Made by a program: the position numbers and the translations under genes
Part shown: positions 26,212-37,600 of the stretch, in pieces
Position numbering within the stretch: position 1 is the stretch's first letter
Layout: every line of letters begins with the position of its first letter
The notes under the pieces: generated by a model
Told to the model about the DNA's origin: nothing
What the model saw: the letters and a program-made list of their open reading frames with translations, nothing else
Databases searched by the model: none
NCBI GenBank assembly: GCA_964020085.1
Contig: OZ026597.1
Location: forward strand, 4,639,394-4,703,393
DNA: 64,000 nucleotides
Reading direction: 5' to 3'
From: Micromussa lordhowensis
Taxonomy: Eukaryota; Cnidaria; Anthozoa; Scleractinia; Lobophylliidae

Positions 26212-27845
26212 GGAAAAAGCTTCTCTGCATATCTTGCAGGAGAAAAATTAATTGTGACCTGAATCTTGGTGAAAGTCTTTGCATAGTTTCCTTCTTTCTT
26301 TTCTCAGATTCTGGACTTCATCTATTGAACAGGTTTGATTTTTATTTTGAATGGCGTGACACTGAAAACCAGCAATAAGGTGACCCTAGGTTTTGTTTTC
26401 TTTTACTTGATTGGCCAGCACAAAATTGAATTGAAAAAGCTAGAGGTCTTAAACAATTCGTATTAGGGACCGTTCATTTTTTATGGGGTAGGGGGGCTGG
26501 TGGGATTTGGTAGATAGTCTCTGTAGCATATGATGGCCCCCCCTCTTAACCGGATATTTTTTCCCTGGCCCCCCCTCATAAACCTAAATTTTTTTGATGA
26601 CCCCCGCCCCCCCAAAAAAAAAAGAAAAGAAGTCAAAAGCAAAGCAAAAAGAATGATCAAGTAAAGTCTACCTTATAAGTTAAACACAAAAACTGCAGTT
26701 TCCAAAAGTTCTTTCTGAATCACCGTTTTCACCTCTGGGATATGTCCTTTGTGTACTCTGACTATTTTTAACCCAACAAGTGCCCTAACTAGGGGGGTTC
26801 GGGGGCATTCTCCCCTGAGAAAATTTAGAATTTCAGAACTTCAGAAACGCTATTTTACGCCATTCTGGCAAACATTTTGTAACATTTGTAGATTCATTTA
26901 CTGCAGTTTAAATTGAAAATAGTAGAAATAACTTTTAAATATTTACATGTGCACTGGCCATGGTAATCTGTCTTTTCCTTTGATAAACAAGGTACTGTCT
27001 GTTGTTGGGAGTGAACATTCTCAAGTAGTTTTGAATTCATATTGTTCCATCCATTATAGACTAGGGGGGTCCAGGGGGCATGCTTCCCCGGGAAATTTTA
27101 GATTTTTAGAACCTCAGAAAAGAAATTTTAGAGCACTTTGGTAGAAAATTTTGCACCATCATAGATGCTGTTATTACAACATTTTAGGGTAATTTTTTGA
27201 GTGACGCCCCTTACAGACAATATTTTTTTGGCTGGCCCCCCCTTTAAGACCAGTTTTTTTTTCATGGCCCCCCCCTCAATCCCACCAGCCCCCCCCCCCC
27301 CTATCTCATAAAAAATGAACGGTCCCTTATGTCTTCTCCGATGCGTTGTGTAGGCTGTAGTTGATATTTTTTTAATCGTTAAATCACTGAAAAATATTGT
27401 TTAGTCAAGCAAATATACTCAATACTGTACATTTGATAATAATCAAGTACCAACGAAAATAATATCAACGTTAACACAATTTGAAAAAGATCTGGTATTA
27501 AAATTACATTGAGATGGTCACCTTTTATTTACTACAACAACGATCAATAACCTTGAGTACAACACTGGGGAAAAAACTCATTTGACACGATCAAGCAAAA
27601 ATATTCTTCAGTTGGTAAAGAAACGAAAAAAAGCTAACTTTGTTTCGTGATCAGTGGTGGAAGTGACTACGGTCGAATTTCTTCTACAATTTGAGGTCCT
27701 AATAAAACCAAACCTACCTTGAACTTGAGCTGTTGTGACGCCACGATGTGCATGAAATAAAGGCATATCGTTTAAGGCACGTATCAGCGCCATAGCCTCG
27801 AGAAATTCCACGTAGCAGACTTCCAACTCGAAGCACGGAAGCCAT
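11145..27845 (-). CDS. DMGDH: Dimethylglycine dehydrogenase, mitochondrial (15 exons, 873 aa)
   Basis: FAD- and folate-dependent mitochondrial enzyme: dimethylglycine to sarcosine, with the one-carbon unit passed to tetrahydrofolate. Exons in coding order: 27718-27845, 25174-25336, 24108-24206, 22105-22294, 21342-21521, 20517-20742, 19515-19753, 18686-18897, 16681-16938, 15672-15802, 15058-15275, 13569-13726, 12894-12953, 11954-12088, 11145-11369. All phases agree and the product (873 aa) is near the human length (866). The first 42 residues are rich in Arg and Ser with almost no acidic residues, like a mitochondrial presequence. Next come the dinucleotide-binding GGGVLG at 61-66 and STWHAAG, whose His (H96) matches the covalent FAD attachment site. 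The C-terminal third (about 480 onward) is the GcvT/aminomethyltransferase-like folate domain. Close resemblance throughout supports DMGDH over sarcosine dehydrogenase. Introns hold SINEs and several foldback elements. Confidence 0.95.
13046..13280 (-). repeat. Dispersed 230-bp repeat, copy in a DMGDH intron
   Basis: Inverted copy of the sequence at 37753-37977. Shared blocks include tccaaacaccgagaagagag, the gacgcg/gcgtcgtatttt region, and ggatatctgatcttaatt at the far end. The repeat has internal GTGTTTGG/CCAAACAC complementarity, like a foldback element. Confidence 0.75.
13778..14198. mobile_element. Large-arm foldback MITE in a DMGDH intron
   Basis: About 420 bp with arms of more than 100 bp: left taaagtgcctataaccccag and onward, right ending ggggttataggcacttta. 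A second inner pair is ttgacgtcac/gtgacgtcaa near the centre. Lies in the intron between DMGDH exons 11 and 12. No coding sequence. Confidence 0.8.
14679..14923. mobile_element. MITE of the CTGGGCCGGGTTGTTC family, copy 1
   Basis: Ends are ctgggccgggttgttcaaag and its inverted form ending aacaacccggcccag. The interior includes taacccagggttagcg and gttagcgttaaccgg. Two relatives lie at 49279-49766 and 63069-63300. In a DMGDH intron. Confidence 0.75.
15365..15542 (+). mobile_element. SINE fragment (3' part) in a DMGDH intron
   Basis: Matches the 3' two-thirds of the SINE at 18950-19265: tgcctctctccacccaggtg, then a tactggcgaatttaat block, a run of G, then tactcctagtcgcttcatgc. The tRNA-like head is missing. 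Confidence 0.65.
17839..18170. mobile_element. MITE with 9-bp target duplication carrying a tRNA-like sequence
   Basis: Inverted ends tagtctcctccgcag at 17839 and ctgcggaggagacta ending at 18170, similar for about 35 bp. The direct repeat atgcagtta lies on both sides (17830-17838 and 18171-18179). A 9-bp duplication suggests a Mutator-type (MULE) non-autonomous element. A complete tRNA-shaped sequence lies inside at 17994-18067 on the minus strand. Located in the DMGDH intron between exons 8 and 9. Confidence 0.8.
17994..18067 (-). pseudogene. tRNA-Arg(UCU)-like sequence inside a MITE
   Basis: On the minus strand the acceptor stem GACCTCG/CGAGGTC pairs perfectly, the D arm has the A-box form TAGCTCAGTCGG, and the T arm GTGGG-TTCGATT-CCCAC pairs perfectly and includes the B box. 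In tRNA register the anticodon is TCT (loop GATCTAA). The anticodon stem pairs at only about 3 of 5 positions, so it may not be a working tRNA. Internal polymerase III promoter elements look intact. Confidence 0.6.
18950..19265 (+). mobile_element. tRNA-derived SINE in DMGDH intron 7
   Basis: Starts with a tRNA-like head (tggctagtgcgctcatct, then B-box-like aggttcaagcg). The body reads gggacattatgttgtgttct, a cctccctccacccaggtg block and a G-run, and ends cagactttacctttacc. Copies at 19866-20164 and 15365-15542 share the body. Confidence 0.75.
19866..20164 (+). mobile_element. tRNA-derived SINE in DMGDH intron 6
   Basis: Same body as 18950-19265: gggacattgtgttgtgttct, a tttccacccagatg block, ggcaaatttaatgctggggg and a terminal gccacttgactgacttta. 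The head is more diverged. Same orientation as the neighbouring copy, opposite to DMGDH transcription. Confidence 0.7.
23037..24082. mobile_element. 1-kb element with inverted ends, next to a DMGDH splice donor
   Basis: Terminal inverted repeats of about 39 bp: left ttgcctgatttcataccgtg (23037 onward), right ending cacggtatgaaatcaggcaa at 24082. A smaller foldback is nested just inside the left end (23072-23292). The right end is only about 25 bp from the 5' splice site that follows DMGDH exon 3 (exon lower edge 24108). No intact transposase frame seen. Confidence 0.75.
23072..23292. mobile_element. Nested foldback MITE
   Basis: Arms of 46 bp: left ctgtaaattatgggattagc at 23072, right ending actaatcccataatttacag at 23292, with a few mismatches. 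It sits inside the larger inverted-end element 23037-24082. Confidence 0.75.
26466..27326. mobile_element. Non-autonomous PIF/Harbinger-like element (861 bp)
   Basis: Left end gggaccgttcattttttatg, right end the inverted form cataaaaaatgaacggtccc apart from one mismatch, then G/C runs. TTA lies on both sides (26463-26465 and 27327-27329). Two internal blocks (near 26790 and 27060) are alike: a G-rich run followed by an aaattttaga-like stretch. No transposase frame. It lies in DMGDH intron 1; fragments occur at 2683, 10030 and perhaps 1700. Confidence 0.75.
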
Positions 27846-28698
27846 GTTTACATCGTGTCGATAACTACAGCAAGTTTCACCCAACGTTTTGGTTGTAAAC
27901 GAATGTTTGCTGTCACTCAATAAAATCGAACCAATCATGAGCCAGTATAAAAAGCGTTAGCCAATGAAAACGTCGTAATTATTGAAGAAATAAACAATGC
28001 TATTCGCAGCAGTGGTAATGCTTTGTGCTTGGCGCGAAACTTGTAAAACGCGCTTTACGGGACAACGGGAAACAGGAGTTTGAGCAGGAAAAACACGAAC
28101 AGCTGACCTGTTGTGTGTGCGAGGTGAACCGGTAAAACCGTAAACTCACTGATTTGGCACAGAAACGCCTTCCACAAGTTTTTGAATTTGTGAAATAAGA
28201 ACAAAGATCACCCGGGAAAGATGTGAGCTACATTAGAGGTCCGCGGCACCTCGGGGCCGCACCTCCTACCCTTCCCCTCATTTTCTCGTCACATTTGCTA
28301 TGGCCGAGACTCGCCAACCTCGTTCTTCATAACTTGCGATGTAGCAACCGGAAACCAGACAGACAAACAGAAATAATAAAGAATTTCGATTTTAAACAAA
28401 AAGTTCTAACAAATTATATTCTCAAATGCTCAACCAGCCTGTTATGTGTACAGCCTCCCCGATGTGTAACGCACAGCAGCTTCACCTAAACATTTTTTTT
28501 TTGGCTTGAAAGACCCATAAAAAATCCACTATCCGTGACTAACTTTACGTGACCTTCATGTTGCAAGGCTCGTATAAATTACACCAAAACTGCTTTGATT
28601 GGTTGATATTATATCACAAGCTCAAAACTATCCATGCAAAATTTCGCAACCTTAAAACCACCCTCTGCACAAACTGACAAAAACGATTTCCTTTAAAT
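27846..28698. promoter_or_regulatory. Head-to-head promoter region of DMGDH and BHMT copy 2
   Basis: An 853-bp spacer separates the start codons of DMGDH (minus, 27845) and BHMT copy 2 (plus, 28699). It includes a CG-richer patch around 28240-28270 (gtccgcggcacctcggggcc). No TATA box clearly belongs to either gene. The arrangement suggests a shared or bidirectional promoter, which is inference from geometry. Confidence 0.55.
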
Positions 28699-31600
28699 AT
28701 GTCTGGCAGTAAGGTAGTAAAATATGCCTGGCAGTAAGCGACTTATTTTCAGTATAAATCTTTAGTGCAAATTGTGTGTCTGAATTGATGAAATACATAA
28801 TTCTTTGCAGAAGCGCGGAATCCTCGAGAGGTTGGATGCTGGGGAGATCGTTATTGGCGATGGAGGGTTTCTTTACTGCATGGAGAGACGGGGATATGTC
28901 AAAGCGGGTGCTTGGACACCGGAGGCGACAGTGGAGCACCCACAAGCCGGTCAGTAGAATAACTTCTAATAACTGTGGATTTAAATATTGAACCTCCAAG
29001 AGGAACAAGAATTGGTCCGTGAAATCGGTCGTTCGGGAAAGCGAAGGTGGCTGTCTAATATATATACAAGTTGTACGATGTGTTTATTTGCGAATTGTTA
29101 CACAGCAAATGCGACCTGCAGCTTCAGTGTTTTCTTAAAGGTTTGAGTATTTATTCGCGTTTGCGGGAATTTTAAGTAAAGTTATACACTTCAATCGCTT
29201 TCTTGCACACATAAACGTATTTAGAAGAAACGATCCGACAAGTTTCACAATCTCCAGCAAAAAGCAAAGCTAATGAATCAGGTATATTCAAATTTTCAAA
29301 TAAAAGGAATGTATATCTACGGGGCAAACACTGCAAATTTATGCAGTGTTGCTCGAGTTTATATACCTTTTCATCACCAGTTACGCAAAGAACCTGCGTG
29401 ACTAATGAGAGTCCAGTGTAACAACAGGAAAGTCACGCACTGTTACATACTCATGACACGGACGCCATGTTGGATCAACAATGTGTACCGCGTGGTTTAA
29501 TGTGATTGGTTAACAAACATAACTTGACAATTGCACAACTATGAATAATCACCAGCGGTATTGCCATACATAACATCCCCCCTGTCACATTACAATCAGA
29601 TGAACAAAGAGAAAAATAAAATAAAAACAATTATCTCAACATCAATCAGTGTCTATCATTGTTCATGTCCCAAAACTGTCTCTTGCTCCAGAACAACTAG
29701 TTACAGGTCAAGTCTGACTGGTTTTTTGACTAGTCTTCCACTTCGGGTTGTATACGAGGGCTGGTCTTTAGATTCCGCTATGTGTGATGAAGGTTGCACA
29801 TCACCAGCTGGAATGTCCTCAGCAGGTGAGGGACTTAAGTGGTATTCCTGTGGTGAGCTCTCCATCTGCGGGCTTGCTGGGAACGTGGATCCTTCATGTG
29901 TTTTGTCTAGCTCAGGCTCTGTCTGCTGTGGGATGTTTCCTTGACGTTTTAGGTATCCCATATGTGACTTTGTTGAATCGTTTCTCAGAGCCACTCGATT
30001 ACGTCTGATTCTTTGGCCGCCTACTTCTACTACATATGATCTAGGCAAGGCATGTTTCTGCACTACTGTTGCCGCTCTCCACTCCTTTAACCCGGGCTCC
30101 GGTTTTACTCTGACGTGGTCACCTGATCTGAGTGGTGGTAGCTCTTTGGTGCCCTGTCGGTCATGGTAGTATTTTTGTTTATCCTTGCCATGTTTCATTC
30201 TTGCCTTAATCTTCTGGGTGCTGTGTGTTTCAGGCTCCAATAGACCACGTGCTATTGGTAGTGTTGTTCGCAGCCTGCGTCCCATAGAGAGCTGTGATGG
30301 GGACAGGTCAATTCCTGGAAGCGGCGACGCCCTGTACTCTAGGAGTGCTTTTCTCTTGTCTTTGTTCTTTCTCCATAGAGACTTCACTGTTTTAACTGCG
30401 GCTTCCGCCTCTCCATTCGCTTTGGGGTGCTTTGGGCTTACTAGAACATGTTCAAAGCAGTAACTTTTAGCAAAGGTCTCAAATTCTTTGCTTGTATACT
30501 GGCTGCCACAGTCAGTGATCAATTTTGCTGGGATGCCATGGCGACTGAAATGTTCTTTTAGGACTCCAATGGTCTCTTGGGATGTGAGATCCTTTAGTTT
30601 GGTCACCTCGATAAACTTAGAGTAATAATCAACTAGCAACAGGTGATGTTCACCTTCAAAGGCAAATATGTCTGAAGCGGCCATTTCCCAAGGCAGGTCT
30701 GGGACAGGACTTGGTATCAGAGGCTCTTTCTGCTGTGCAGGGGCGTAGTCACGACACATGCTACAGTTCTTCACTTTGTCTTCTATCTGTGCACTCATGC
30801 CGGGCCAGTAAAGGGCTTCCCTGGCTCTTTGCTTACACTTTACAATTCCCAGGTGTGTTCCATGTATTATCTCCAGCATGGCTGGCCTCATGGACGGGGG
30901 AACTACAATTCTCATTCCTCGGTATACTACTCCATCTAGTACCGCGAGCTCATCCCGTGCGTCCCAGTATTGACGGATGCTGTGTGGAACTTGTTGCTTG
31001 CTTTCTGGCCAACCGCCTTGAATCATAGCATACAACTCATGGAGCTCATTTGCCGTGGTTTGTTGAAGTTCTGCATACTTCGGTTCAGAAATCGAGATTC
31101 TTTCCAACATGTTCACTTGTATGTCTTCTTCTTCCGGTGGTGCCTCATTTGGACTTGCTCGGCTGAGCGTGTCTGCGAGGACTTGCTTCTTGCCTGGAAG
31201 ATATTCCACTTTTAGATCATAGCCACTCAATTTCAGCATCATTGCCTGCAATCGTAATGGTGCTGTTGCCATGGGCTTGCGCAATATCATTTCCAGGGGT
31301 TTATGGTCAGTTTGGACCAAAGTCTCTTTTCCCAGAATGTACTCCCTGAATTTCTGTGTACTGAACACGATTGCCAGCATTTCCTTCTCTATTGGCGCCC
31401 AATTAAGCTCTGATGCTCTAAGTTTACGTGATGCATAGGCTATCGGTCTTCCCTCTTGCAGTAGGACAGCACCCACTGCGCTCTTGCTGGCGTCACATTG
31501 TATGGTCACATCTTTTCTGACATCATAGTAGGCTAGCACTGGAGCTTCACAGCACATATCCTTAAGCTTCTGAAACGCAGCTGCTTGGGGCTTTTCCCAA

Positions 31601-34600
31601 TGGAAGAGTACATCCTTTCTAGTGAGTGCCCTCAGTGGTGTTTCGACTTCTGCTAGCATTGGGAGGAATTTGGCCAAATACTGAATGGATCCCAGGAACC
31701 GACGCACATCTTCTTTCGCTTCCGGCGGTGGCATATCCTTCATAGCTCTTACTTTTTCTGGATCTGGTTTGAGGCCTTCTGCTGAGATAATGTGGCCCAC
31801 ATATTGGACTTGCTGTTTTCGTACTCTGACCTTCTCAAAGTTCAGCTTAAGGTTGTAGGTTGTGGCGCGGTTAAGAACTGCCTCGAGGACTGAATCATGG
31901 TGGGCAATGTCACGTCCAGCGATGAGTATGTCATCCATGATGGCGTATGCGTGATCAATATCCTCCAACATCTCGTCCATGGCCCTTTGGTACAGTTCTG
32001 GAGCTGATTTGATTCCGAATGGTAGTTTTAACCATCTGTATCTGCCTATTGGGGTGTTCATTGTTGTCAGTAGACTTGACTCGTAGTCTAGTTTCATCTG
32101 GAGATACCCACTTTTAGCATCTAAGACTGTGAACACTTTTGCCTCTGGTATCTTGGCTACAATTTCTTCTACAGTAGGGATTGGATAATGCTCCCGTTTC
32201 ACTGCTTTATTTAGATCACCTGGGTCAAGGCATATCCTGATCTTCTCACCCCGACTCGAAACTACCATAGAGTTAACCCAGTCAGTGGGCTGTGAAACTT
32301 TGGCTAGGTGTCCTTCTTTTTCCATTTCCTTGAGCTTGGCAATGATCTTGGGAAGAAGTGCTGCAGGTTGTCTGCGAGGCCCATGCACCACAGGTGTTGC
32401 TTTGGGGTCAATCTTGATAGAGTACGTTCCAGGCATGGCTCCGGATGCACTTTGTAAATCTGGGTACTGATCAAGAAGCTCCTTTAGGTTTGGGTCAACA
32501 TGTGCCTGTAACTTATGTACCCGTTGAACCAAGTTGAGTGCTTGACAAACTTTGCCTGACAATATTGGCTTCTGCTTCGTATCTATGACATAGAAGTCCA
32601 CATTTAACTCCCTGTCTTTGAATCTTATGGGAAGAGTGACGTAACCCTTGGGTGTGATTCGGTGTTGACTGTATGACACCAGGGTCTTCTTGGTTTGTTT
32701 GATCTGGGCATTGGGTGCTACTTGCTTGAGCTGAGTGGTGTTAATTACACTTGCATAGGCACCAGTGTCAAGTTGACAATGCAGGGTGTTGTTGCCCACT
32801 TCTACAACCTCCCACCATTCGTCACTTTCACAAGTTCCCTGCTTGTCACGGATGCCATTCATTTCTAGGCTTGCTACATGAAGTAGTTGTACATCACTGT
32901 CAGGACCCTCCTCATCACTAGAGAAGTCTTCTCGAGGATAGACCATTTCATGCAATAAGTTGACATTGCTTTTCTTGCTTTTGCACACTTGGGCAAAATG
33001 TCCAATTTTCCTGCACTTGTTGCATGATTCATTTTTGGCTGGGCATTTTTCTTGTGGCTTGTGTGCATTGTATCCACACCTATCGCATTTTTGAACTGGG
33101 TCATGCTTCTTCTTGGACGAGCCATTCTTCCATGCAAGTTTATTGACTTCCACTTTCGGGTCTTCGCCAGACATCACTTGCATCCCATCCTTGGTCGCTT
33201 CGAACGTCCGACCGATGTCAATTGCCATTTCCAGGGTAAGGTTTTTACTTTTCTCCAAGCAGCGTTGCCTTACTCGCTCGTCCAGAGATTTGCATGCGAT
33301 GGCGTTTCGGATCAACTTATTCGACTCTGTCATGTCCAGACCACGGGCCAGGAGCTTGAGATCGGTGACAAAGGAGTCAAACGTTTCCCCTTGTAACTGG
33401 CGTCTTCGATCAAATTTTACTGCCGCCATAATCGGGTTCTTCTTTGCTTCGAGATGTGCTTTGAACTTTCCGACAACTCTTACGAGTATGTCTTTTTCAT
33501 TTACATTTTGTGCACTTTCTCCAGATCCAACTTGCACAGTTCCCCACTGGAAAGTGAGATAAATTTCTCGGCCTTTGTCGCCGACGAAGCTCATAAGGTT
33601 GCATATTTTCTCCTTCTCAGTGCATTTGCTGAGCGGTCCTCCGAACGTGAATTCGCAATGTTGATAAAATCTTTCCCATTCTTTACTCAGGTCCGCGGCG
33701 GCCCAGTTCATTCTTGGCCAATTGAACGACGAATTGGCGTATCCTTCAGCCATCCTGATGTGTTTGGTTATGTTCAGTGGCGCTCGTAATCCCACTATTC
33801 TGACACCATGTTACATACTCATGACACGGACGCCATGTTGGATCAACAATGTGTACCGCGTGGTTTAATGTGATTGGTTAACAAACATAACTTGACAATT
33901 GCACAACTATGAATAATCACCAGCGGTATTGCCATACATAACACGCACCACGTCCTTCACTGTCTTTGCAGTACGACAGCTTCACACCGAGTTTCTGAGA
34001 GCAGGAGCTGATGTAATGCAAACATTCACGTTTTATGCGAGCGAAGACAAGCTGGTGAATCGTGGTCACACGGCAGGAAACATAGGGGTAATGTTTTTTT
34101 TTTAATTAATAAATGATAATCAGTAGGCGACAGTAGGCTCGATTACCAGTCGCTGTTCGAGATAGGCCTCGCTCCGCCTAGACCAGAGACGATCGAGAAA
34201 GCGGCTGAAATCGAACCTAGTTTCGTTCAAAAAAAGTGAAATATCAAGTCAGCGGGCCAGGCTAAGTAAAACAACAAGAGCCCAGTCAGAAAAGAAGAGA
34301 AACAGTGTCAAAAAGAATAAAACACAAATAGCGAGAATAATTAAAAATACAAATAACGGTGTTTGTGTTTTATTCTTAATCAAGCTACGATAGCCCGCTA
34401 AGAACAAGAGTTTATACGAAAGTTTCAAACCAGTTTTACATGCCATTGCAAACAAACAAACAAAATCATAACTTGTAATTTACGTTTCCAAGTTTCAAAG
34501 TGAACAGAAATGCTGATGCAAAAAAAGTGAAAAACGGCTACAGGTTGTAAGAAACTAAGCCGTATAAAACTAAGCAAAGAAAATTATGTGTGTGTTTCGC

Positions 34601-37600
34601 GACCCCCAAATCGCCATCTATATTTTTGTTTGTTTTTTTTTTCTTTTGCCGTGGTTTTTAAATACAGCAGGCAGCTCGATATAAACAGTTTATAGACCTT
34701 AGTGTCAATATATAAGCTATCTGGGATATATATTAAAGTCAAAAACTGTTAGCGACGTTCTCTGCACGTTTGTCCTCCAATAGATCATATAAAGTAAGAA
34801 AAAAATCAAGATGCGAGAGTAATTTGGCTTGTAAGGTATAAACATCTCGTAGAAATCTGGAGCTCATAATGAAATTTTTAATCATTGTGTTATTATAGTA
34901 CGAGGCCATTAACCAGGCTGCCTGTGATCTTGCCAAGGAAGTAGCTAGTAAAGGAGACGCCCTCGTTGCTGGAAACATTTCGCAAGTGCCTGCTTATCTA
35001 GCGGGACTTGGAAAGGAGGCAGTTCAGAAAGAATTCCAAAAACAAATCGACATTTTTGTGAAGAACGATGTCGATTTTCTGATAGGAGAGGTAAATAAGC
35101 CGTAGATTTTTTATTTCAGGAGTAATTCAACAACCATTATTTAAACCATTTTTACTTCGTTTTGTCTCAGCTGTTCAAAACCCTATGCCATCAATCCATC
35201 AATCGTATCAATCAATCAATCAATCAATCAATCGAAAAGTACAACAAACGTCCTCTTTTGCAAAGATTGCGCGGTAGGCTAGGGTACTCCCAGTAAAATT
35301 GAGTGGGGGTGGGCAGAGTGCTTCCAAAACTCTTACCCTATTTGAGACCAAAGTCTGAGATTTTCCGCACCCTCTTCGATGCGGTCCAATTTAAGACTTG
35401 ACCCTTTAATCATTACCCTGTTTCAGACCTGCTTTATAATACGTTCTCTAGTTCAGACCAATGTTAAAGGTAATGTTTATATGCTTTTATTAGGTACAGT
35501 ATAGCTAACTCAAAGCTAAAGTATTAAAACCACACCCGACTTTGAGACCAAAATGGCCAAAATCGATATTCTATTTCTGACTAAAGCGGCTAAAAACATT
35601 ACCTATACAGCCCAAATAAGGGAGTTCTTCCCCCGGTTCACAGCTTAACTTGAATTTTGATATTTCCTGATTTAACTTCTCAGCTGTTCAGGTATGCCGA
35701 ACAAGCCGAATGGGCCACAGAGGTGATGAAGGCCACTGGCAAACCAGTCGCTGTGTGTCTGTCTGTCAGCCTCGCTGGAGATATGAATGGAGTTCTACCT
35801 GGAGAATGTGCCGTGCGAGTTGCCCGCGCGGGTACGTGAGGGTTGGGTACTAGAAATTTTTTCTCGCAAGCAACGAGATGCTTGGGGTCATTAGATAGAC
35901 TCGATCGAAACCTGAAACTGCGCATGAAAAGTCTCTAGCACCCAGCTTGAATTCCTAACTGAGAATTTGGCGTCATGTCTTTCGGTATTCGCCTTTTTTT
36001 GTTGGTTTTCTAACAGTTCTCGGCCAATCAAAGAGCAGAAACGTGACATCTCTGCTTGCTAGACAGTAAAGTTGCTTTCGATTGGCTTTTTGAGTTTGAT
36101 TTTTTAAATAAACTTATGATGTTTTCTGAAAGCTTGAATAAGTAAATAATTTAGTTCTGAAAGCTTGGATATTTCTAGTAATATAGTTAAGACTAGATAC
36201 ATGTGTTTACATCGACAATTTCTGAGCAATTTCTGAGCCAACATTTTGGTTTAGATATATGTAATCTATTAGATTAATATTTGTTGAAGAGGCTCAGTGA
36301 GTTACCATCATGCTGTGCGAATTATTCAGGTCAGTTAACTTCACATTTTTTATGCTACCTTTCCTTTTTTTTGCTTGGTTTGTTTTTCCAGGCGCTGATA
36401 TCGTGGGAGTGAATTGCTGTTTTGAGCCCAGTATTTGTCTAGCTGTCGTGAAAGAAATGAAGGCTGCGTTGGAAAAAGAAGGTCTCAAACGGCATCTTAT
36501 AGTGCAGCCTATCTGCTATCATACTCCCGAGCTGGAATATGACCGTATTGGATTGTCTGGTGTCCCTGAATTCCCATTGGGTATGGCATGACCGTTCATA
36601 ATTAGTTTATATGTAATGCAACGTAGCGTAACGTAACGTAACGTAGCGGAACGTAACGTAACGAAGCGTAACGTAGCGTAACGTAGCGTAACGTAGCGTA
36701 GCGTAACGTAGCGTAGCGTAGCGTAGCGTAACGTAGCGTAATGTAGCGTAATGTGGTATCATGTCATATCATGTAACATGTAATGGCTAGAAGTAATGGC
36801 TACTCCCCCCTGGATGGGATATTAGTCCTTCGCAGAGTTGCCCCCAACTCTGCGAGTCGTTGTGAGTCATTAAATTGTCGGTACCCATTTACACCTCGTT
36901 CCTAAGGCCTTTCCCAGGCTTGGGGGTGGGGAAAAGGTCCTGTGAACGACGACGTTGAATCCATTTATACACCTGGAGATAAGAACTGTGGGAGTGAAGT
37001 GTCTTTCCCCTGAAAGACTACAAAGACTAGAACCAGGACCACTCGATCCCGAGTCTAACGTACTAACCATTAGACCACCGCGTCTATCGCCAATGTGGAT
37101 TTTAACTCTGGCCTTTTTGTTCATGAAAGGCAGTAATAGTACCAGATTAGTCTACCGCTCTACCAATACGAGATACATGACTTAACAACAGAAGTTCATC
37201 TTGTAGTTAAAAATACCTTTTCACGCGAAACAGCTAGTTGACAGTACGGTCTAAACGTTGCGTTACATTACACTACGTTACGTTACGTTACACGTTACAC
37301 TACGCTACGTTACGTTTCATTGTGAGTCATCTTTCCCATTTTAGCCCTTGAATCTCGTTTGATGAGTCGCTGGGACGTCCAGAAATACGCACGCGAGGCT
37401 TACGACATGGGAATAAGATACATTGGAGCATGCTGTGGATTTGAGCCCTATCATGTCAGGGCCATAGCAGAGGAGGTACAGAAAACATCACTTTTTGTCA
37501 TTAGTGTTCTATATTCACTGCAAAGTGTCACACTTGAATCTTATGTGACTGAGTGCCTACATTCTAAGCTACGGATTAGGGAGACAGGTATCTACACAAG

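Larger units (their letters stand above)
29436..33948 (-). mobile_element. Complete Ty3/gypsy LTR retrotransposon, with target duplication
   Basis: The element spans 29441-33943 and is bordered by the 5-bp duplication CGCAC (29436-29440 and 33944-33948). LTRs of 135 bp are identical over their whole length. In its own orientation (minus strand) the order is 5' LTR, primer-binding site, one fused gag-pol frame, polypurine tract, 3' LTR. Identical LTRs, an exact duplication and an open frame indicate a recent insertion. It sits antisense inside BHMT copy 2 intron 2. Confidence 0.95.

Noticed and set aside
29561..33789. Several + strand frames across the retrotransposon
   Set aside because: They are antisense shadows of the single gag-pol frame on the minus strand and carry no domain signatures.
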